Assembly (NCBI GenBank): GCA_030698625.1
Contig: JAUYMS010000003.1
Span: 1 to 64,000 of the forward strand
DNA from: Candidatus Omnitrophota bacterium
GTDB taxonomy: Bacteria > Omnitrophota > Omnitrophia > Omnitrophales > Aquincolibacteriaceae
Direction of reading: 5' to 3'
DNA: 64,000 nt
The position numbers were made by a program, and so were the translations under genes. The notes beneath the pieces are model-generated. The model had not been told where the DNA came from. It saw only the letters and a list, made by a program, of their open reading frames with translations, and made no database searches. Below are positions 24,554 to 33,508 of this stretch, piece by piece; position 1 is the first letter of the stretch, and each line of letters opens with the position of its first letter.

Positions 24554-25048
24554 GTGAGAAAATTCAAACTCTATCACGTGGTGGCCATGGCGAGAAACCG
24601 GGTTATCGGTAAGAATAACAAACTGCCGTGGCATTACTCGGAGGATTTGAAGCACTTTAAACGGCTCACCCTGGATCAGACGCTCATCATGGGGCGCAAG
24701 ACCTATGAAAGTATCGGGAAGGCGCTGCCGAACCGCGATAACTTTGTGTTGAGCCGGTCCCAAAAGATGGTCGGCAACCGCCTCTATTTTTTTGATTCTC
24801 TGGAAAAGGCCCTGGAGAAGGTGCAGACCAAGAAGGTGTTTATTATCGGGGGAGCGGACTTATTTAAACAAACCATCAACATGGTCGACGGCATCTATTT
24901 GACGAAGATCCCGGAGGAATGCGACGGCGATACTTTTTATCCGAAGATCCCGGATTATTTTGTGAAATTACTGCGGGAAAAACTGCAGGACAGCCCGCGG
25001 CTCGATGTCATTTTCTATAAGGATACGCGTAAAAAGGCCGAGGTTTAA
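24554..25048 (+). CDS. folA: Dihydrofolate reductase
   Basis: NADPH-dependent reduction of dihydrofolate, completing the thymidylate cycle with the ThyA encoded just upstream. 164 residues from a GTG at 24554. Motifs: VVAMARNRVIGKNNKLPWH at the N-terminus, EDLKHFKRLT, the MGRKTYESIGKALPNR segment and FIIGGADLFKQ. No strong ribosome site lies before the GTG, so translation is probably coupled to thyA, whose stop is five bases upstream. Confidence 0.95.
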   Translation: MRKFKLYHVVAMARNRVIGKNNKLPWHYSEDLKHFKRLTLDQTLIMGRKTYESIGKALPNRDNFVLSRSQKMVGNRLYFFDSLEKALEKVQTKKVFIIGGADLFKQTINMVDGIYLTKIPEECDGDTFYPKIPDYFVKLLREKLQDSPRLDVIFYKDTRKKAEV

Positions 25049-25055
25049 ACAGGAC

Positions 25056-25700
25056 ATGCCCGAAGCATCCCCTCTCTATTTAAAGCAGCTCGAAGTCGGT
25101 CCGATGCAGAATTACATTTATCTCATCGGTGACAAGAACAAGCGCGAATGCGTCATGGTCGACCCGGCCTGGGATGTGGATAGCGTGCTCGCGGCCGCTC
25201 AGGCGGACAACATGAAAGTGACCGGGGCCCTGGTGACGCACACGCACTATGACCATGTGAACGGCGCCGAAGACTTAGTTGCGCGCATGAATGGGAAGAT
25301 CTATGTGCATAAGAGTGAGGCAGAGTTTCTAAAAGGCCTTCAGAGTTATATTGAGAAGGTGGATTCAGGTTACAAACTGAAGATCGGGGATATCGAAATT
25401 ACTTTTATCCACACCCCCGGGCACACTCCGGGTTCCCAGTGCTTCCTGGTCAATGACCGGCTGGTTTCAGGCGATACCCTCTTCATCAACGCCTGCGGCC
25501 GCTGTGACCTCCCGGGCGGCAATGTCGCCGACATGTATGAGAGCTTAGTGCGGCTGGCGAAGCTTGGCGATGATGTGATCCTATTTCCGGGCCATAACTA
25601 CGATGAGGACCCCACCTCGACCTTAGGCAAGGAAAAGCGGCAGAATCCGTACTATCAATGCCGCTCTTTACAGGACTTTCTTGATCTGCGCGTAGGATGA
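25056..25700 (+). CDS. Metallo-beta-lactamase-fold hydrolase, glyoxalase II-like
   Basis: 214 residues from the ATG at 25056 (GAGGT at 25040-25044 upstream), seven bases after folA. Zinc ligands of the MBL fold are visible: THTHYDHVNG (HxHxDH), the histidine in HTPGHTPGSQ, the aspartate in VSGDTLF and the histidine in FPGHNYDEDP. The layout GDTLFINACGRCDLPGG is that of small glyoxalase II-like and persulfide-dioxygenase-like proteins that hydrolyse thioesters or act on related thiol compounds. The substrate cannot be told from sequence. Confidence 0.85.
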   Translation: MPEASPLYLKQLEVGPMQNYIYLIGDKNKRECVMVDPAWDVDSVLAAAQADNMKVTGALVTHTHYDHVNGAEDLVARMNGKIYVHKSEAEFLKGLQSYIEKVDSGYKLKIGDIEITFIHTPGHTPGSQCFLVNDRLVSGDTLFINACGRCDLPGGNVADMYESLVRLAKLGDDVILFPGHNYDEDPTSTLGKEKRQNPYYQCRSLQDFLDLRVG

Positions 25701-25707
25701 TGTACGA

Positions 25708-25736
25708 TTGAAAAGGGAACCCCCTTCCCTTATAAT
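25708..25736 (+). promoter_or_regulatory. Promoter of the TPR-nuo operon
   Basis: TTGAAA (25708-25713), a 17-base spacer and TATAAT (25731-25736). Expected start of transcription near 25743, 39 bases before the TTG start of the TPR gene. It is the only clear promoter before nuoA and probably drives the whole nuo run. Confidence 0.75.
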
Positions 25737-25781
25737 GAAGCACTCATAGAGAATTTATCTAACTAAAAGAGGAGCCGTGAC

Positions 25782-26273
25782 TTGGAAGAGCTACCCAGCT
25801 TCCATAACGATGACGCCGAGCGGTATTTTCAAGAGGCCTATGAGAAACAAATGGCCGGTGAGATTGAAAACGCCATATCGCTCTATCTTAAGTCTCTCGA
25901 ACTTTGTCCGACGGCAGAGGCCCACACCTTTTTGGGGTGGGCATATAGCTACCAGGGGCGGTATGACGAAGCCATTAATGAGTGCCGTCATGCGATCGAC
26001 CTCGACCCCGAATTCGGCAATCCCTACAATGACATCGGGGCTTATCTGATTGAGAAAGACCGCCTGGACGAAGCGATCGAGTGGTTAGAGAAAGCGACCG
26101 TCGCCAAGCGGTACGAAAGTTACTGCTATCCCTATTATAATCTCGGACGGATCTGGGAGCGCAAAGGCGATTGGATGAAAGCACTGAACTCTTACGAAAG
26201 CTCACTGAAGTCCAACCCGAATTACACCCTTGCCAGAAAGGCATCCACGCGCCTTCAGGCAATGTTCAATTAA
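25782..26273 (+). CDS. TPR-repeat protein heading the nuo operon
   Basis: 163 residues from a TTG at 25782 with a strong ribosome site GAGGAG at 25769-25774 (7-base gap); a GTG at 25777 is in another frame. The protein is an array of about four tetratricopeptide repeats, with motifs such as AHTFLGWAYSYQGRYDEAI, NPYNDIGAYLIEKDRLDEAI and PYYNLGRIWERKGDWMKAL. No signal peptide or membrane segment is present, so it is probably a cytoplasmic protein-protein scaffold. Its stop lies 11 bases before nuoA, so it is likely co-transcribed with complex I; a role in complex assembly is possible but unproven. Confidence 0.85.
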   Translation: MEELPSFHNDDAERYFQEAYEKQMAGEIENAISLYLKSLELCPTAEAHTFLGWAYSYQGRYDEAINECRHAIDLDPEFGNPYNDIGAYLIEKDRLDEAIEWLEKATVAKRYESYCYPYYNLGRIWERKGDWMKALNSYESSLKSNPNYTLARKASTRLQAMFN

Positions 26274-26284
26274 AGCTGAAAATC

Positions 26285-26638
26285 ATGCAGGGTTACGCAG
26301 GTGTCTTAATCATGTTTGTCATGGCCGCGGGAGTCTCCGGGCTGTTCATCGGGCTTAAGTCTGTTCTTGGGCCCCGTAACCCGAATGCGATCAAGGATAT
26401 TCCCTTTGAGTGCGGTAAAGTACCCTTTGAGAAGCCGACAGGCAGGCACGCCGTAAAATTTTACCTGGTCGGAATTCTCTTTGTTATTTTTGATATCGAA
26501 CTTATTTTTCTTTTTCCGTGGGCGGTGGTATTTCGTGAAGTGGGCATACCGGCCTTTGTGGCCGTCATGTTTTTTCTGACAATGTTCGAACTCGGATTCG
26601 TTTACGCTTGGCGTAAAGGGGCACTGCAGTGGAAGTAA
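26285..26638 (+). CDS. nuoA: NADH-quinone oxidoreductase subunit A
   Basis: A small membrane subunit of complex I, 117 residues from the ATG at 26285. Three membrane segments; the family signature is present as KDIPFECGKVPFEKPTGRHAVKFYLVGILFVIFDIE, in which the ECG cysteine and FDIE acidic residues belong to the loop near the quinone site. It overlaps nuoB by 10 bases. Confidence 0.95.
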   Translation: MQGYAGVLIMFVMAAGVSGLFIGLKSVLGPRNPNAIKDIPFECGKVPFEKPTGRHAVKFYLVGILFVIFDIELIFLFPWAVVFREVGIPAFVAVMFFLTMFELGFVYAWRKGALQWK

Positions 26639-27102
26639 AAACGCTTGAACAGACCGGTGGATTTACCTCTAAGCTTGACGATATGGTGGCGTGGGCCCGA
26701 AAATTTTCCATTTTTCAATACCCCTTTATAACGGCATGCTGCGGTATGGAGTATATGTCAACGGCGTGTTCGCATTATGATGTGGACAGGTTCGGCGCGG
26801 GGCTGCCGCGATTTTCGCCGCGGCAGGCGGATGTGCTCTTTGTGGTCGGGACAATTTCGCATAAGCTCGCCCCGGTCCTCAAACACATCTATGATCAGAT
26901 GGCCGATCCAAAATGGGTAGTGGCCTTTGGGGTCTGTACCTGTACCGGAGGTTTTTATAATAATTACGCGACCGTGCAGGGGATTGATACCATTATTCCG
27001 GTTGACGTCTACATCCCCGGGTGCCCGCCTCGCCCGGAATATGTCCTGGATGGGTTGATGAAGCTTCAGGAAAAAATCCAAATCGAAAAAAAGGCTTACT
27101 GA
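26629..27102 (+). CDS. nuoB: NADH-quinone oxidoreductase subunit B
   Basis: Carries cluster N2, the last iron-sulfur centre before quinone. 157 residues from a GTG at 26629 inside the end of nuoA. Ligands visible: tandem Cys37-Cys38 in ITACCGMEY, a cysteine in FGVCTCTGGFY (103 or 105) and Cys132 in YIPGCPPRPE. The CTCTGG segment replaces the commoner CASSGG; the cluster ligand set still looks complete. Confidence 0.96.
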   Translation: MEVKTLEQTGGFTSKLDDMVAWARKFSIFQYPFITACCGMEYMSTACSHYDVDRFGAGLPRFSPRQADVLFVVGTISHKLAPVLKHIYDQMADPKWVVAFGVCTCTGGFYNNYATVQGIDTIIPVDVYIPGCPPRPEYVLDGLMKLQEKIQIEKKAY

Positions 27103-27116
27103 GCGGAAAATCGAAA

Positions 27117-27599
27117 ATGGGAAATTTACACGACAGAGTCAAAGAGCGGTGGCCCCATGCGGTTCTGGAGCTGCATGACGACCGGGGGGATGAGACGGTA
27201 GTGCTCATGCGCGACGACTTTACTGTGATCATGAAGGCCTTAAAAGAAGACCCCGAATTTGATTTTCAAATGCTCATGGATCTGACCGCCGTTGACGGCA
27301 AAGACCTGGGCTGGAAGCCCCGTTTTGAGGTGGTTTATCATCTGTATTCGCTGAGTAAGAATCACCGTCTGAGGGTGAAAGTGCGCGTCAACGAACGCGA
27401 TGCGCTCATGCCCACGGCGACGACACTCTGGGCGATTGCCGACTGGTTTGAGCGGGAAGTGTGGGACATGTTCGGGATCCGCTTTGAGGGGCATCCCGAC
27501 CTGAGGCGAATCTTAATGTATGATGAGTTTGTGGGCCACCCCCTGCGCAAAGACTATCCCCATAATAAGCGGCAACCACTCATCGGCCCGAAAAACTAG
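27117..27599 (+). CDS. nuoC: NADH-quinone oxidoreductase subunit C
   Basis: 30-kDa-type peripheral-arm subunit, 160 residues from the ATG at 27117 (GGA at 27105-27107 upstream). Diagnostic C-terminal motif EREVWDMFGIRFEGHPDLRRIL followed by GHPLRKDYP. It is separate from NuoD, unlike the fused NuoCD of enterobacteria. Confidence 0.96.
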   Translation: MGNLHDRVKERWPHAVLELHDDRGDETVVLMRDDFTVIMKALKEDPEFDFQMLMDLTAVDGKDLGWKPRFEVVYHLYSLSKNHRLRVKVRVNERDALMPTATTLWAIADWFEREVWDMFGIRFEGHPDLRRILMYDEFVGHPLRKDYPHNKRQPLIGPKN

Positions 27600-27608
27600 T
27601 CCACGCCT

Positions 27609-28946
27609 ATGCCTGAGCTGAAGAAAACACGTAAAGAGTCCATGTTACTTAACATCGGGCCGACGCATCCGGCGATGCACGGCATCGTCCGCATCATTGC
27701 CGAACTCGACGGCGAAGAGGTCGTCGACACCGATGTCGAAATCGGTTACCTTCACCGTGCTTTTGAAAAGCATGCCGAGCAGGACGGCTACCTGCAGGTC
27801 ATCCCTTATACGGACCGCCTCAATTATGTCTCGCCGCTCATTAACAACACGGGCTACTGTTTGGCTGTTGAAAAGCTTTTTGGGTTGGAAACAACGGAGC
27901 GTGCCAAGTATATCCGCGTCATCATGAACGAGTTATCGCGCGTAACCGATCACCTCACTTGCGTCGGCGCTTCTGCGATGGAGCTCGGGGCGTTCACGGT
28001 TTTTCTTTACATGATCAAGGCGCGCGAAATGATTTATCAGTTGATTGAAGAAGTGACGGGGGCACGCCTGACGATTTCCTACACGCGCATTGGCGGGGTC
28101 AAGGCAGATCTCCCGCCTGATTTTGCTTCGAAATGCCGTGAGATCCTAGGCGAGTGCCGGGGTGTCTTGAAGGAGGTGGACCAGCTAGTGACGCGCAATC
28201 GCATTTTTGTCGATCGCCTCAAGGACATCGGCGTGATTTCTCAGGCAGATGCCGTGGCTTACGGTATCACCGGTCCTTTTCTTCGTTCGACCGGAATCGA
28301 CTATGACGTTCGCCGCGCGGCGCCCTACCTGGTTTACGATCATTTTGATTTTGAAATCCCTGTCGGCGAACACGGGGATAATTTTGACCGGTACCTCGTG
28401 CGCATGGATGAGATGGAGCAGAGCATGCGCATCGTGGAACAGGCGCTCGACAAGATTCCCGGCGGTCCGGTGCTTCTGGATACCCAAGGTAATGAAATCT
28501 CTGCCGCCGACATGGTCGATGAGGCGAAGATGGGGCGCGTCACGGGTCTTTGCGGCAAGTCTGCCAGTACGGATCCTACGTTGGAGGGTTCCGGCCGCGG
28601 GATCTATGAGAAGATCGAGTCGGGGAATAAAGAAGCCATGATGCCGCCCAAAGAGATGACCTATAGCAGTATCGAAGGTCTCATGAATCACTTCAAGACG
28701 GTCATGGTCGGGCACGGAATTCGCCCGCCGAAAGGGGAAGTCTACTTTCCGGTGGAAGGGGCCAACGGCGAATTGGGTTTTTATATCGTCAGCGACGGCA
28801 CCGACCGCCCTTATCGCGTTCGGGTAAGGCCGCCGTGTTTTGTCATTATGGCGGCGCTATCGAAGATTTTAAAGGGAGATACGCTGGCCGATATTGTGCC
28901 GACGTTCGGATCGGTCAACATGATCGGGGGAGAACTCGATCGATGA
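27609..28946 (+). CDS. nuoD: NADH-quinone oxidoreductase subunit D
   Basis: 49-kDa subunit, which forms the quinone pocket with NuoB. 445 residues, ATG at 27609. Motifs: LNIGPTHPAMHGIVRI near the N-terminus, EIGYLHRAFEK, YTDRLNYVSP and the C-terminal SFVxxxxGSVNMIGGELDR-type end. It overlaps nuoE by four bases (ATGA). Its length, above the usual 400 or so, reflects an insertion around residues 290-345. Confidence 0.96.
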   Translation: MPELKKTRKESMLLNIGPTHPAMHGIVRIIAELDGEEVVDTDVEIGYLHRAFEKHAEQDGYLQVIPYTDRLNYVSPLINNTGYCLAVEKLFGLETTERAKYIRVIMNELSRVTDHLTCVGASAMELGAFTVFLYMIKAREMIYQLIEEVTGARLTISYTRIGGVKADLPPDFASKCREILGECRGVLKEVDQLVTRNRIFVDRLKDIGVISQADAVAYGITGPFLRSTGIDYDVRRAAPYLVYDHFDFEIPVGEHGDNFDRYLVRMDEMEQSMRIVEQALDKIPGGPVLLDTQGNEISAADMVDEAKMGRVTGLCGKSASTDPTLEGSGRGIYEKIESGNKEAMMPPKEMTYSSIEGLMNHFKTVMVGHGIRPPKGEVYFPVEGANGELGFYIVSDGTDRPYRVRVRPPCFVIMAALSKILKGDTLADIVPTFGSVNMIGGELDR

Positions 28947-29413
28947 ACCACGCCTGGACCCCTGAAATCAAAAATGAGTTGGACGCGATCGTTGCGAAAT
29001 ACGAGACCAAACGCGCGCCCATCCTGGAAATTCTGCGGACCCTGCAAGAGCGCTTCGGTTACATCACCAAAGAAACGGAAGCGGCCGTAGGGAAATACCT
29101 TGAAATCCCCGCCATAAATGTGCGCGAAGTCATGACTTTTTACACGCTTTTTTATGCAAAGCCGCGCGGTAAAAAATGTCTGCGCGTCTGCCGGACACTG
29201 ACATGCGCGCTTCTGGGCGCCGCGGATCTTGTCGAGCATGCCGAGCAGAAGCTCGGTATCAAAGCAGGTGAGACAACCCCCGACGGGGAATACTCCCTTT
29301 ATGCCGTGGAGTGCCTCGGCGCCTGTGAGATTGCTCCCATGATGCAGGTTGATGACGATGAATATGTCGGGGCTGTAACAAAAGAAAAGATTGATCAGGT
29401 AATCAAGAGATAG
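28943..29413 (+). CDS. nuoE: NADH-quinone oxidoreductase subunit E
   Basis: 24-kDa [2Fe-2S] subunit of the NADH dehydrogenase module, 156 residues. The cluster ligands are Cys83 and Cys88 (VCRTLTC) and Cys124 and Cys128 (ECLGACEIAP). The start ATG at 28943 overlaps the nuoD stop. Confidence 0.95.
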   Translation: MNHAWTPEIKNELDAIVAKYETKRAPILEILRTLQERFGYITKETEAAVGKYLEIPAINVREVMTFYTLFYAKPRGKKCLRVCRTLTCALLGAADLVEHAEQKLGIKAGETTPDGEYSLYAVECLGACEIAPMMQVDDDEYVGAVTKEKIDQVIKR

Positions 29414-29415
29414 CG

Positions 29416-30744
29416 ATGGAAAAATTAATCTCGCGATATTTCAGACCCGGCCACACCTACTGGATGGCGGACTACGAGCGCGACGAAGGCTACGAGCAGG
29501 CGCGCGCCGTCTTCGACAAATATGACGCCAAGAGCCTGATCGATGAGGTCAAGAAAGCCAATTTGCGCGGGTTGGGCGGTGCCGGTTTTCCGGCGGGCGT
29601 GAAATGGAGTTTCGTGCCCCAGGATACGGGAAAGCCCGTGTATCTCGTGGTCAACGCCGACGAGGGGGAGCCAGGCACCTTCAAAGATAAATACATTATC
29701 CGGCACGTGCCGCATCTCTTACTGGAAGGAATCATTATTGCGGCCTATGCCAACAATGTGCACAAGGCCTACATCTACATTCGCGGCGAATACGTACAGC
29801 CGTATCTCATTCTCAAAAAGGCGCTCGAAGAAGCTTATGCCAAAGGATATCTGGGCAGGAACATCTTCGGGAAAGGCTATGACTTGGAGGTCGTTATTCA
29901 TCGCGGTGCGGGCGCTTACATCTGCGGCGAAGAGACGGGCCTGCTGGAATCGTTGGAAGGCAAGCAGGGCAAACCCCGCCTGAAACCGCCTTTCCCCGCA
30001 GTCGTGGGATTGTTCGGCTGTCCGACGGTCATCAATAATGTGGAGACACTTTCTTACCTTCCCTTTATTTTGAGGCGGGGCGCCGAGTGGTTCGCCGACC
30101 TCGGCTCCGAGAAGAACGGGGGCATGCGTCTTTTTTCGGTGAGCGGGCATGTCGAAAAGCCGGGTGTCTATGAGCTGCCTATGGGGGTTCCATTAAGTGA
30201 AATTATTTATACGCATGCCGGAGGCATACGCGGAGGCCGGGAACTCAAGGCAGTGGTTCCCGGCGGGCTCTCGGCCGCAATTCTGAGGGCCGATGAAATC
30301 GGTGTCGGTATGGATTTCGACCAGTTGCGTGCGCTGGGTACGATGGCCGGTTCCGCAGGAGTTATCGTGATGGATAACACAACCTGCATGGTCACGGCCT
30401 TGATGGTGACCATGAGATTCTATGCCCATGAATCGTGCGGGCAGTGCTCGCCCTGCCGGGAAGGGACCGGGTGGGTTTACCGTATTTTAAAACGCATCTG
30501 CGAAGGACATGGGCGGGCCGCCGATATCGACAACATGGCCGATATCTGCTCCTTTATGGGAGGCACGACCATTTGCGCTTTGGCCGACGGTGCTGCGATG
30601 CCGCTCAGGAGTTACCCGCAAAAATTTCGCCCCGAGTTTGAGGCGTTTATCGAAAAACGCAGAACAGAAATCGAAACCGACGGTAGCGGTGAGTTAAGTC
30701 ACGGGTTACCGAAAAGAGGCACACAAGCCAGGGCCATCCTTTAA
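29416..30744 (+). CDS. nuoF: NADH-quinone oxidoreductase subunit F
   Basis: NADH- and FMN-binding 51-kDa subunit, 442 residues. Seen: the RGLGGAGFPAGVKW FMN loop, GAGAYICGEETGLLESLEG, and the [4Fe-4S] motif ESCGQCSPCREGTGW. Its TAA stop shares a base with the nuoG ATG. The C-terminal tail of about 25 residues beyond the family core is polar and unremarkable. Confidence 0.96.
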   Translation: MEKLISRYFRPGHTYWMADYERDEGYEQARAVFDKYDAKSLIDEVKKANLRGLGGAGFPAGVKWSFVPQDTGKPVYLVVNADEGEPGTFKDKYIIRHVPHLLLEGIIIAAYANNVHKAYIYIRGEYVQPYLILKKALEEAYAKGYLGRNIFGKGYDLEVVIHRGAGAYICGEETGLLESLEGKQGKPRLKPPFPAVVGLFGCPTVINNVETLSYLPFILRRGAEWFADLGSEKNGGMRLFSVSGHVEKPGVYELPMGVPLSEIIYTHAGGIRGGRELKAVVPGGLSAAILRADEIGVGMDFDQLRALGTMAGSAGVIVMDNTTCMVTALMVTMRFYAHESCGQCSPCREGTGWVYRILKRICEGHGRAADIDNMADICSFMGGTTICALADGAAMPLRSYPQKFRPEFEAFIEKRRTEIETDGSGELSHGLPKRGTQARAIL

Positions 30745-32402
30745 TGACCGTAAAGTTAACCATTGATGGTAAAGAGGTAGAAGCCAAAAAAGGGACACGC
30801 GTGATCGAGGCTGCCAAATTGGCGGGAACCGATGTCCCATTCTATTGTTATCACCCGGGCCTTTCGATTGCGGGTAATTGCCGCATGTGTTTGGTCGAGG
30901 TTGAGAAGATCCCAAAACTTCAGATTGCCTGCCACACTCATGTGCAAGACGGCATGGTGGTGCACACCAACACCGAGAGGGTCCTCAAGACACGCCAACA
31001 TATCCTGGAGTTCCTTTTGATCAATCACCCTGTGGACTGTCCCGTCTGCGATCAGGCCGGGGAGTGTTGGCTGCAGGACTATTACATGAGATACGGGCTT
31101 TATGACAGCCGTCTGAATGAAGACAAGATCAAGAAACCGAAGGCCACTTCGATCGGGCCGACGGTCATGCTGGATGCGGAGCGTTGCATCCTGTGCTCAC
31201 GCTGTGTGCGGTTTTGCGACGAGATCTCTAAGACCTCCGAGCTTGGCATCATTAATCGCGGCGACCATTCCGAAATAGCCGTGTTTCCGGATCACGAACT
31301 GAGCAACCCCTATGCCGGCAATGTGGTCGACATTTGCCCGGTCGGCGCGCTGACGGACAAGGATTTCCGTTTCAAGATCCGTGTTTGGTATCTTAAAAGC
31401 GAAAACACAATTTGTAACGGGTGCTCGCGGGGCTGCAATATTCAAGTGCAGTACAATCTCGACCGGCCGCATCACAGCCGGGGCGAGCGCGTCAAGAGAC
31501 TCAAGCCCCGTTTTAATGAGCGGATCAATAAGTGGTGGATGTGCGACGAGGGCCGTTATGGTTACAAGTACCACGACCACAACCGGACGACAGCGCCTCT
31601 TCTTCGGCTCGCTGCAGATATCCACGAAGTTTCTTGGGATGAAGCTTATGGCCAGGTCGCGACTTGGATGAGGCATTCCGGGTATGATGTCGGGGTCTTT
31701 CTTTCGCCGCAAATGTCCAATGAGGAACTCTATTTGGCAAAGCGCCTGTATGTGGATCAACTGGGGATCAAGGACGTCTTTCTTCTTTCCCCGAATGCTG
31801 ACGGTTTCGAAGATGATTTGCTCATCCGCGCCGACAAGAACCCGAACTCCAGGGGGGCCGAAGAACTCGGGTTCAAGTACGACGGCGGGCGCTTAAAAGA
31901 TTTTTGCAGCCGGGCGGCACAGGGAAAGGTCAAAGGGCTGATTGCCTTCGGCCAGGATCTGCAGGCGCTTCTCGAAGGTGCCGGGATTCAGGCGGCGCTG
32001 GATAAGTTGGAGTGGACACTCTTTATCGGGTCCAATCACAATCTCATGTCAGAGTCTTCTTCGCTGGTTCTCCCGGCGGCGACCTATGTCGAAAAGGAGG
32101 GGACGTTTACCAATTTTGAAGGGATCGTTCAGAAATTCAATAAGGTGCTCGAACCCCTGAGCGAATCGCTTCCGGAGTGGTTGATCCTGGTCAATCTCTC
32201 GAGGACACTCAACCTGCCGCTGCGCTTTGAGAGCGCCGGGGAAATTTTTGGCGCACTCGCGGCAGACTACAAACTCTTTGAAGGTTTGAATTACGAAAAA
32301 CTGGAATCGGATCCGGCAACCGTTGAAGTGATGTCCGCGCCGACCATTCCTGACTTGGAACAGCAATCCGCTCTCATCTTCCGGCAAGAACCGTCATGCT
32401 GA
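30744..32402 (+). CDS. nuoG: NADH-quinone oxidoreductase subunit G (short form)
   Basis: 75-kDa-type iron-sulfur subunit, 552 residues. N-terminal [2Fe-2S] site (CYHPGLSIAGNCRMC), the His/Cys [4Fe-4S] motif HPVDCPVCDQAGEC, CILCSRCVRFC, and CNGCSRGC opening the molybdopterin-oxidoreductase-like part. That last domain is shorter than in the roughly 900-residue E. coli protein; short NuoG forms are common. It overlaps nuoH by seven bases. Confidence 0.95.
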   Translation: MTVKLTIDGKEVEAKKGTRVIEAAKLAGTDVPFYCYHPGLSIAGNCRMCLVEVEKIPKLQIACHTHVQDGMVVHTNTERVLKTRQHILEFLLINHPVDCPVCDQAGECWLQDYYMRYGLYDSRLNEDKIKKPKATSIGPTVMLDAERCILCSRCVRFCDEISKTSELGIINRGDHSEIAVFPDHELSNPYAGNVVDICPVGALTDKDFRFKIRVWYLKSENTICNGCSRGCNIQVQYNLDRPHHSRGERVKRLKPRFNERINKWWMCDEGRYGYKYHDHNRTTAPLLRLAADIHEVSWDEAYGQVATWMRHSGYDVGVFLSPQMSNEELYLAKRLYVDQLGIKDVFLLSPNADGFEDDLLIRADKNPNSRGAEELGFKYDGGRLKDFCSRAAQGKVKGLIAFGQDLQALLEGAGIQAALDKLEWTLFIGSNHNLMSESSSLVLPAATYVEKEGTFTNFEGIVQKFNKVLEPLSESLPEWLILVNLSRTLNLPLRFESAGEIFGALAADYKLFEGLNYEKLESDPATVEVMSAPTIPDLEQQSALIFRQEPSC

Positions 32403-33508
32403 CGACATTCATCATGGCCGGCATCGTGCTTTTTTCGGTCATTAACCTTGCCGGTCTGCATACCTGGATCGAACGCAAGCAGAGCGCCGTGATGCAGGAC
32501 CGCATCGGCGCCAACCGCGCCCATGTCGTGCTGCCGTGGAAATGGGCCGCGCCTATCAATTGGCTCCTAAAACCCATCAATGCGCTGGGGCTCTTTCATC
32601 CGGTGGCTGACGCCATCAAAATGTTTACAAAGGAAGATTACATCCCGCCGTACGGCGACAAACTCCTGCACACCCTGGCGCCGTTTCTTTCTATGACTTT
32701 CGCGCTGGTGGGCTTTGCGGCCATTCCGTTCGGCGATGTCCTGGTGATCGGCGGGCGCGAGATCACCTTGCAGGTCGCTTCGATGAATGTGGCCATGCTC
32801 TACATTTTCGCGATGGCTTCGATGGGAGTCTACGGGGTCATTCTGGCGGGTTTTGCATCCAACAGTAACTATGCCTTTCTCGGAGGCCTGCGGGCTTCTT
32901 CTCAGATGCTGGCGTATGAAATTACCCTCGGCACCACCCTCATCGGTATTGTGCTCGTGTACGGTTCTCTGGATCTTCAGGAAATCGTGCGCGGTCAGGG
33001 TAAGCTCTTGTTCGGGTGGATTCCGATGTGGGGCATTCTGGTCCAGCCGCTCGGGTTCTTTCTGTTTCTGGCTGCGGGGATTGCCGAAACCAAACGAATT
33101 CCCTACGACATGCCGGAGGGGGAGTCGGAAATTATCGGTTACTTTACCGAATACAGCGGTATGAAATTCGGCATGTTTTATTTTACGGATTTTGTGGAGA
33201 CGATTCTGGTGGCCTGTCTGGCAACCACTCTCTTTTTCGGCGGCTGGCAGGTTCCGTACCTGGCAGCAAACGGTTTTCACTTTCCGTGGGGCGCCGAGGT
33301 TGCTTTGCCGAATCTTGCCGTCGTGATTCTGCAAATCGGCGCATTCACCTTTAAGGTGTTGTCTTTCTGCTGGCTGTTCATGACCATACGCTGGACGCTG
33401 CCGCGGTTCCGTTATGATCAGCTCATGGAATTGGGATGGAAAGGTATTTTCCCGATTTCTCTTGTGAACCTCGTCGTCACCGCCATGATTCTGCTGATGC
33501 TGGGATAA
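32396..33508 (+). CDS. nuoH: NADH-quinone oxidoreductase subunit H
   Basis: Membrane subunit joining the peripheral arm to the proton-pumping arm. 370 residues, about eight or nine membrane helices. Motifs: WIERKQSAVMQDRIGANRA and GIAETKRIPYDMPEGESEII, containing the charged residues near the quinone channel. It is the last nuo gene in the window; its stop overlaps the ClC gene start (TAATG) and nuoI-N do not follow. Confidence 0.96.
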   Translation: MLTTFIMAGIVLFSVINLAGLHTWIERKQSAVMQDRIGANRAHVVLPWKWAAPINWLLKPINALGLFHPVADAIKMFTKEDYIPPYGDKLLHTLAPFLSMTFALVGFAAIPFGDVLVIGGREITLQVASMNVAMLYIFAMASMGVYGVILAGFASNSNYAFLGGLRASSQMLAYEITLGTTLIGIVLVYGSLDLQEIVRGQGKLLFGWIPMWGILVQPLGFFLFLAAGIAETKRIPYDMPEGESEIIGYFTEYSGMKFGMFYFTDFVETILVACLATTLFFGGWQVPYLAANGFHFPWGAEVALPNLAVVILQIGAFTFKVLSFCWLFMTIRWTLPRFRYDQLMELGWKGIFPISLVNLVVTAMILLMLG

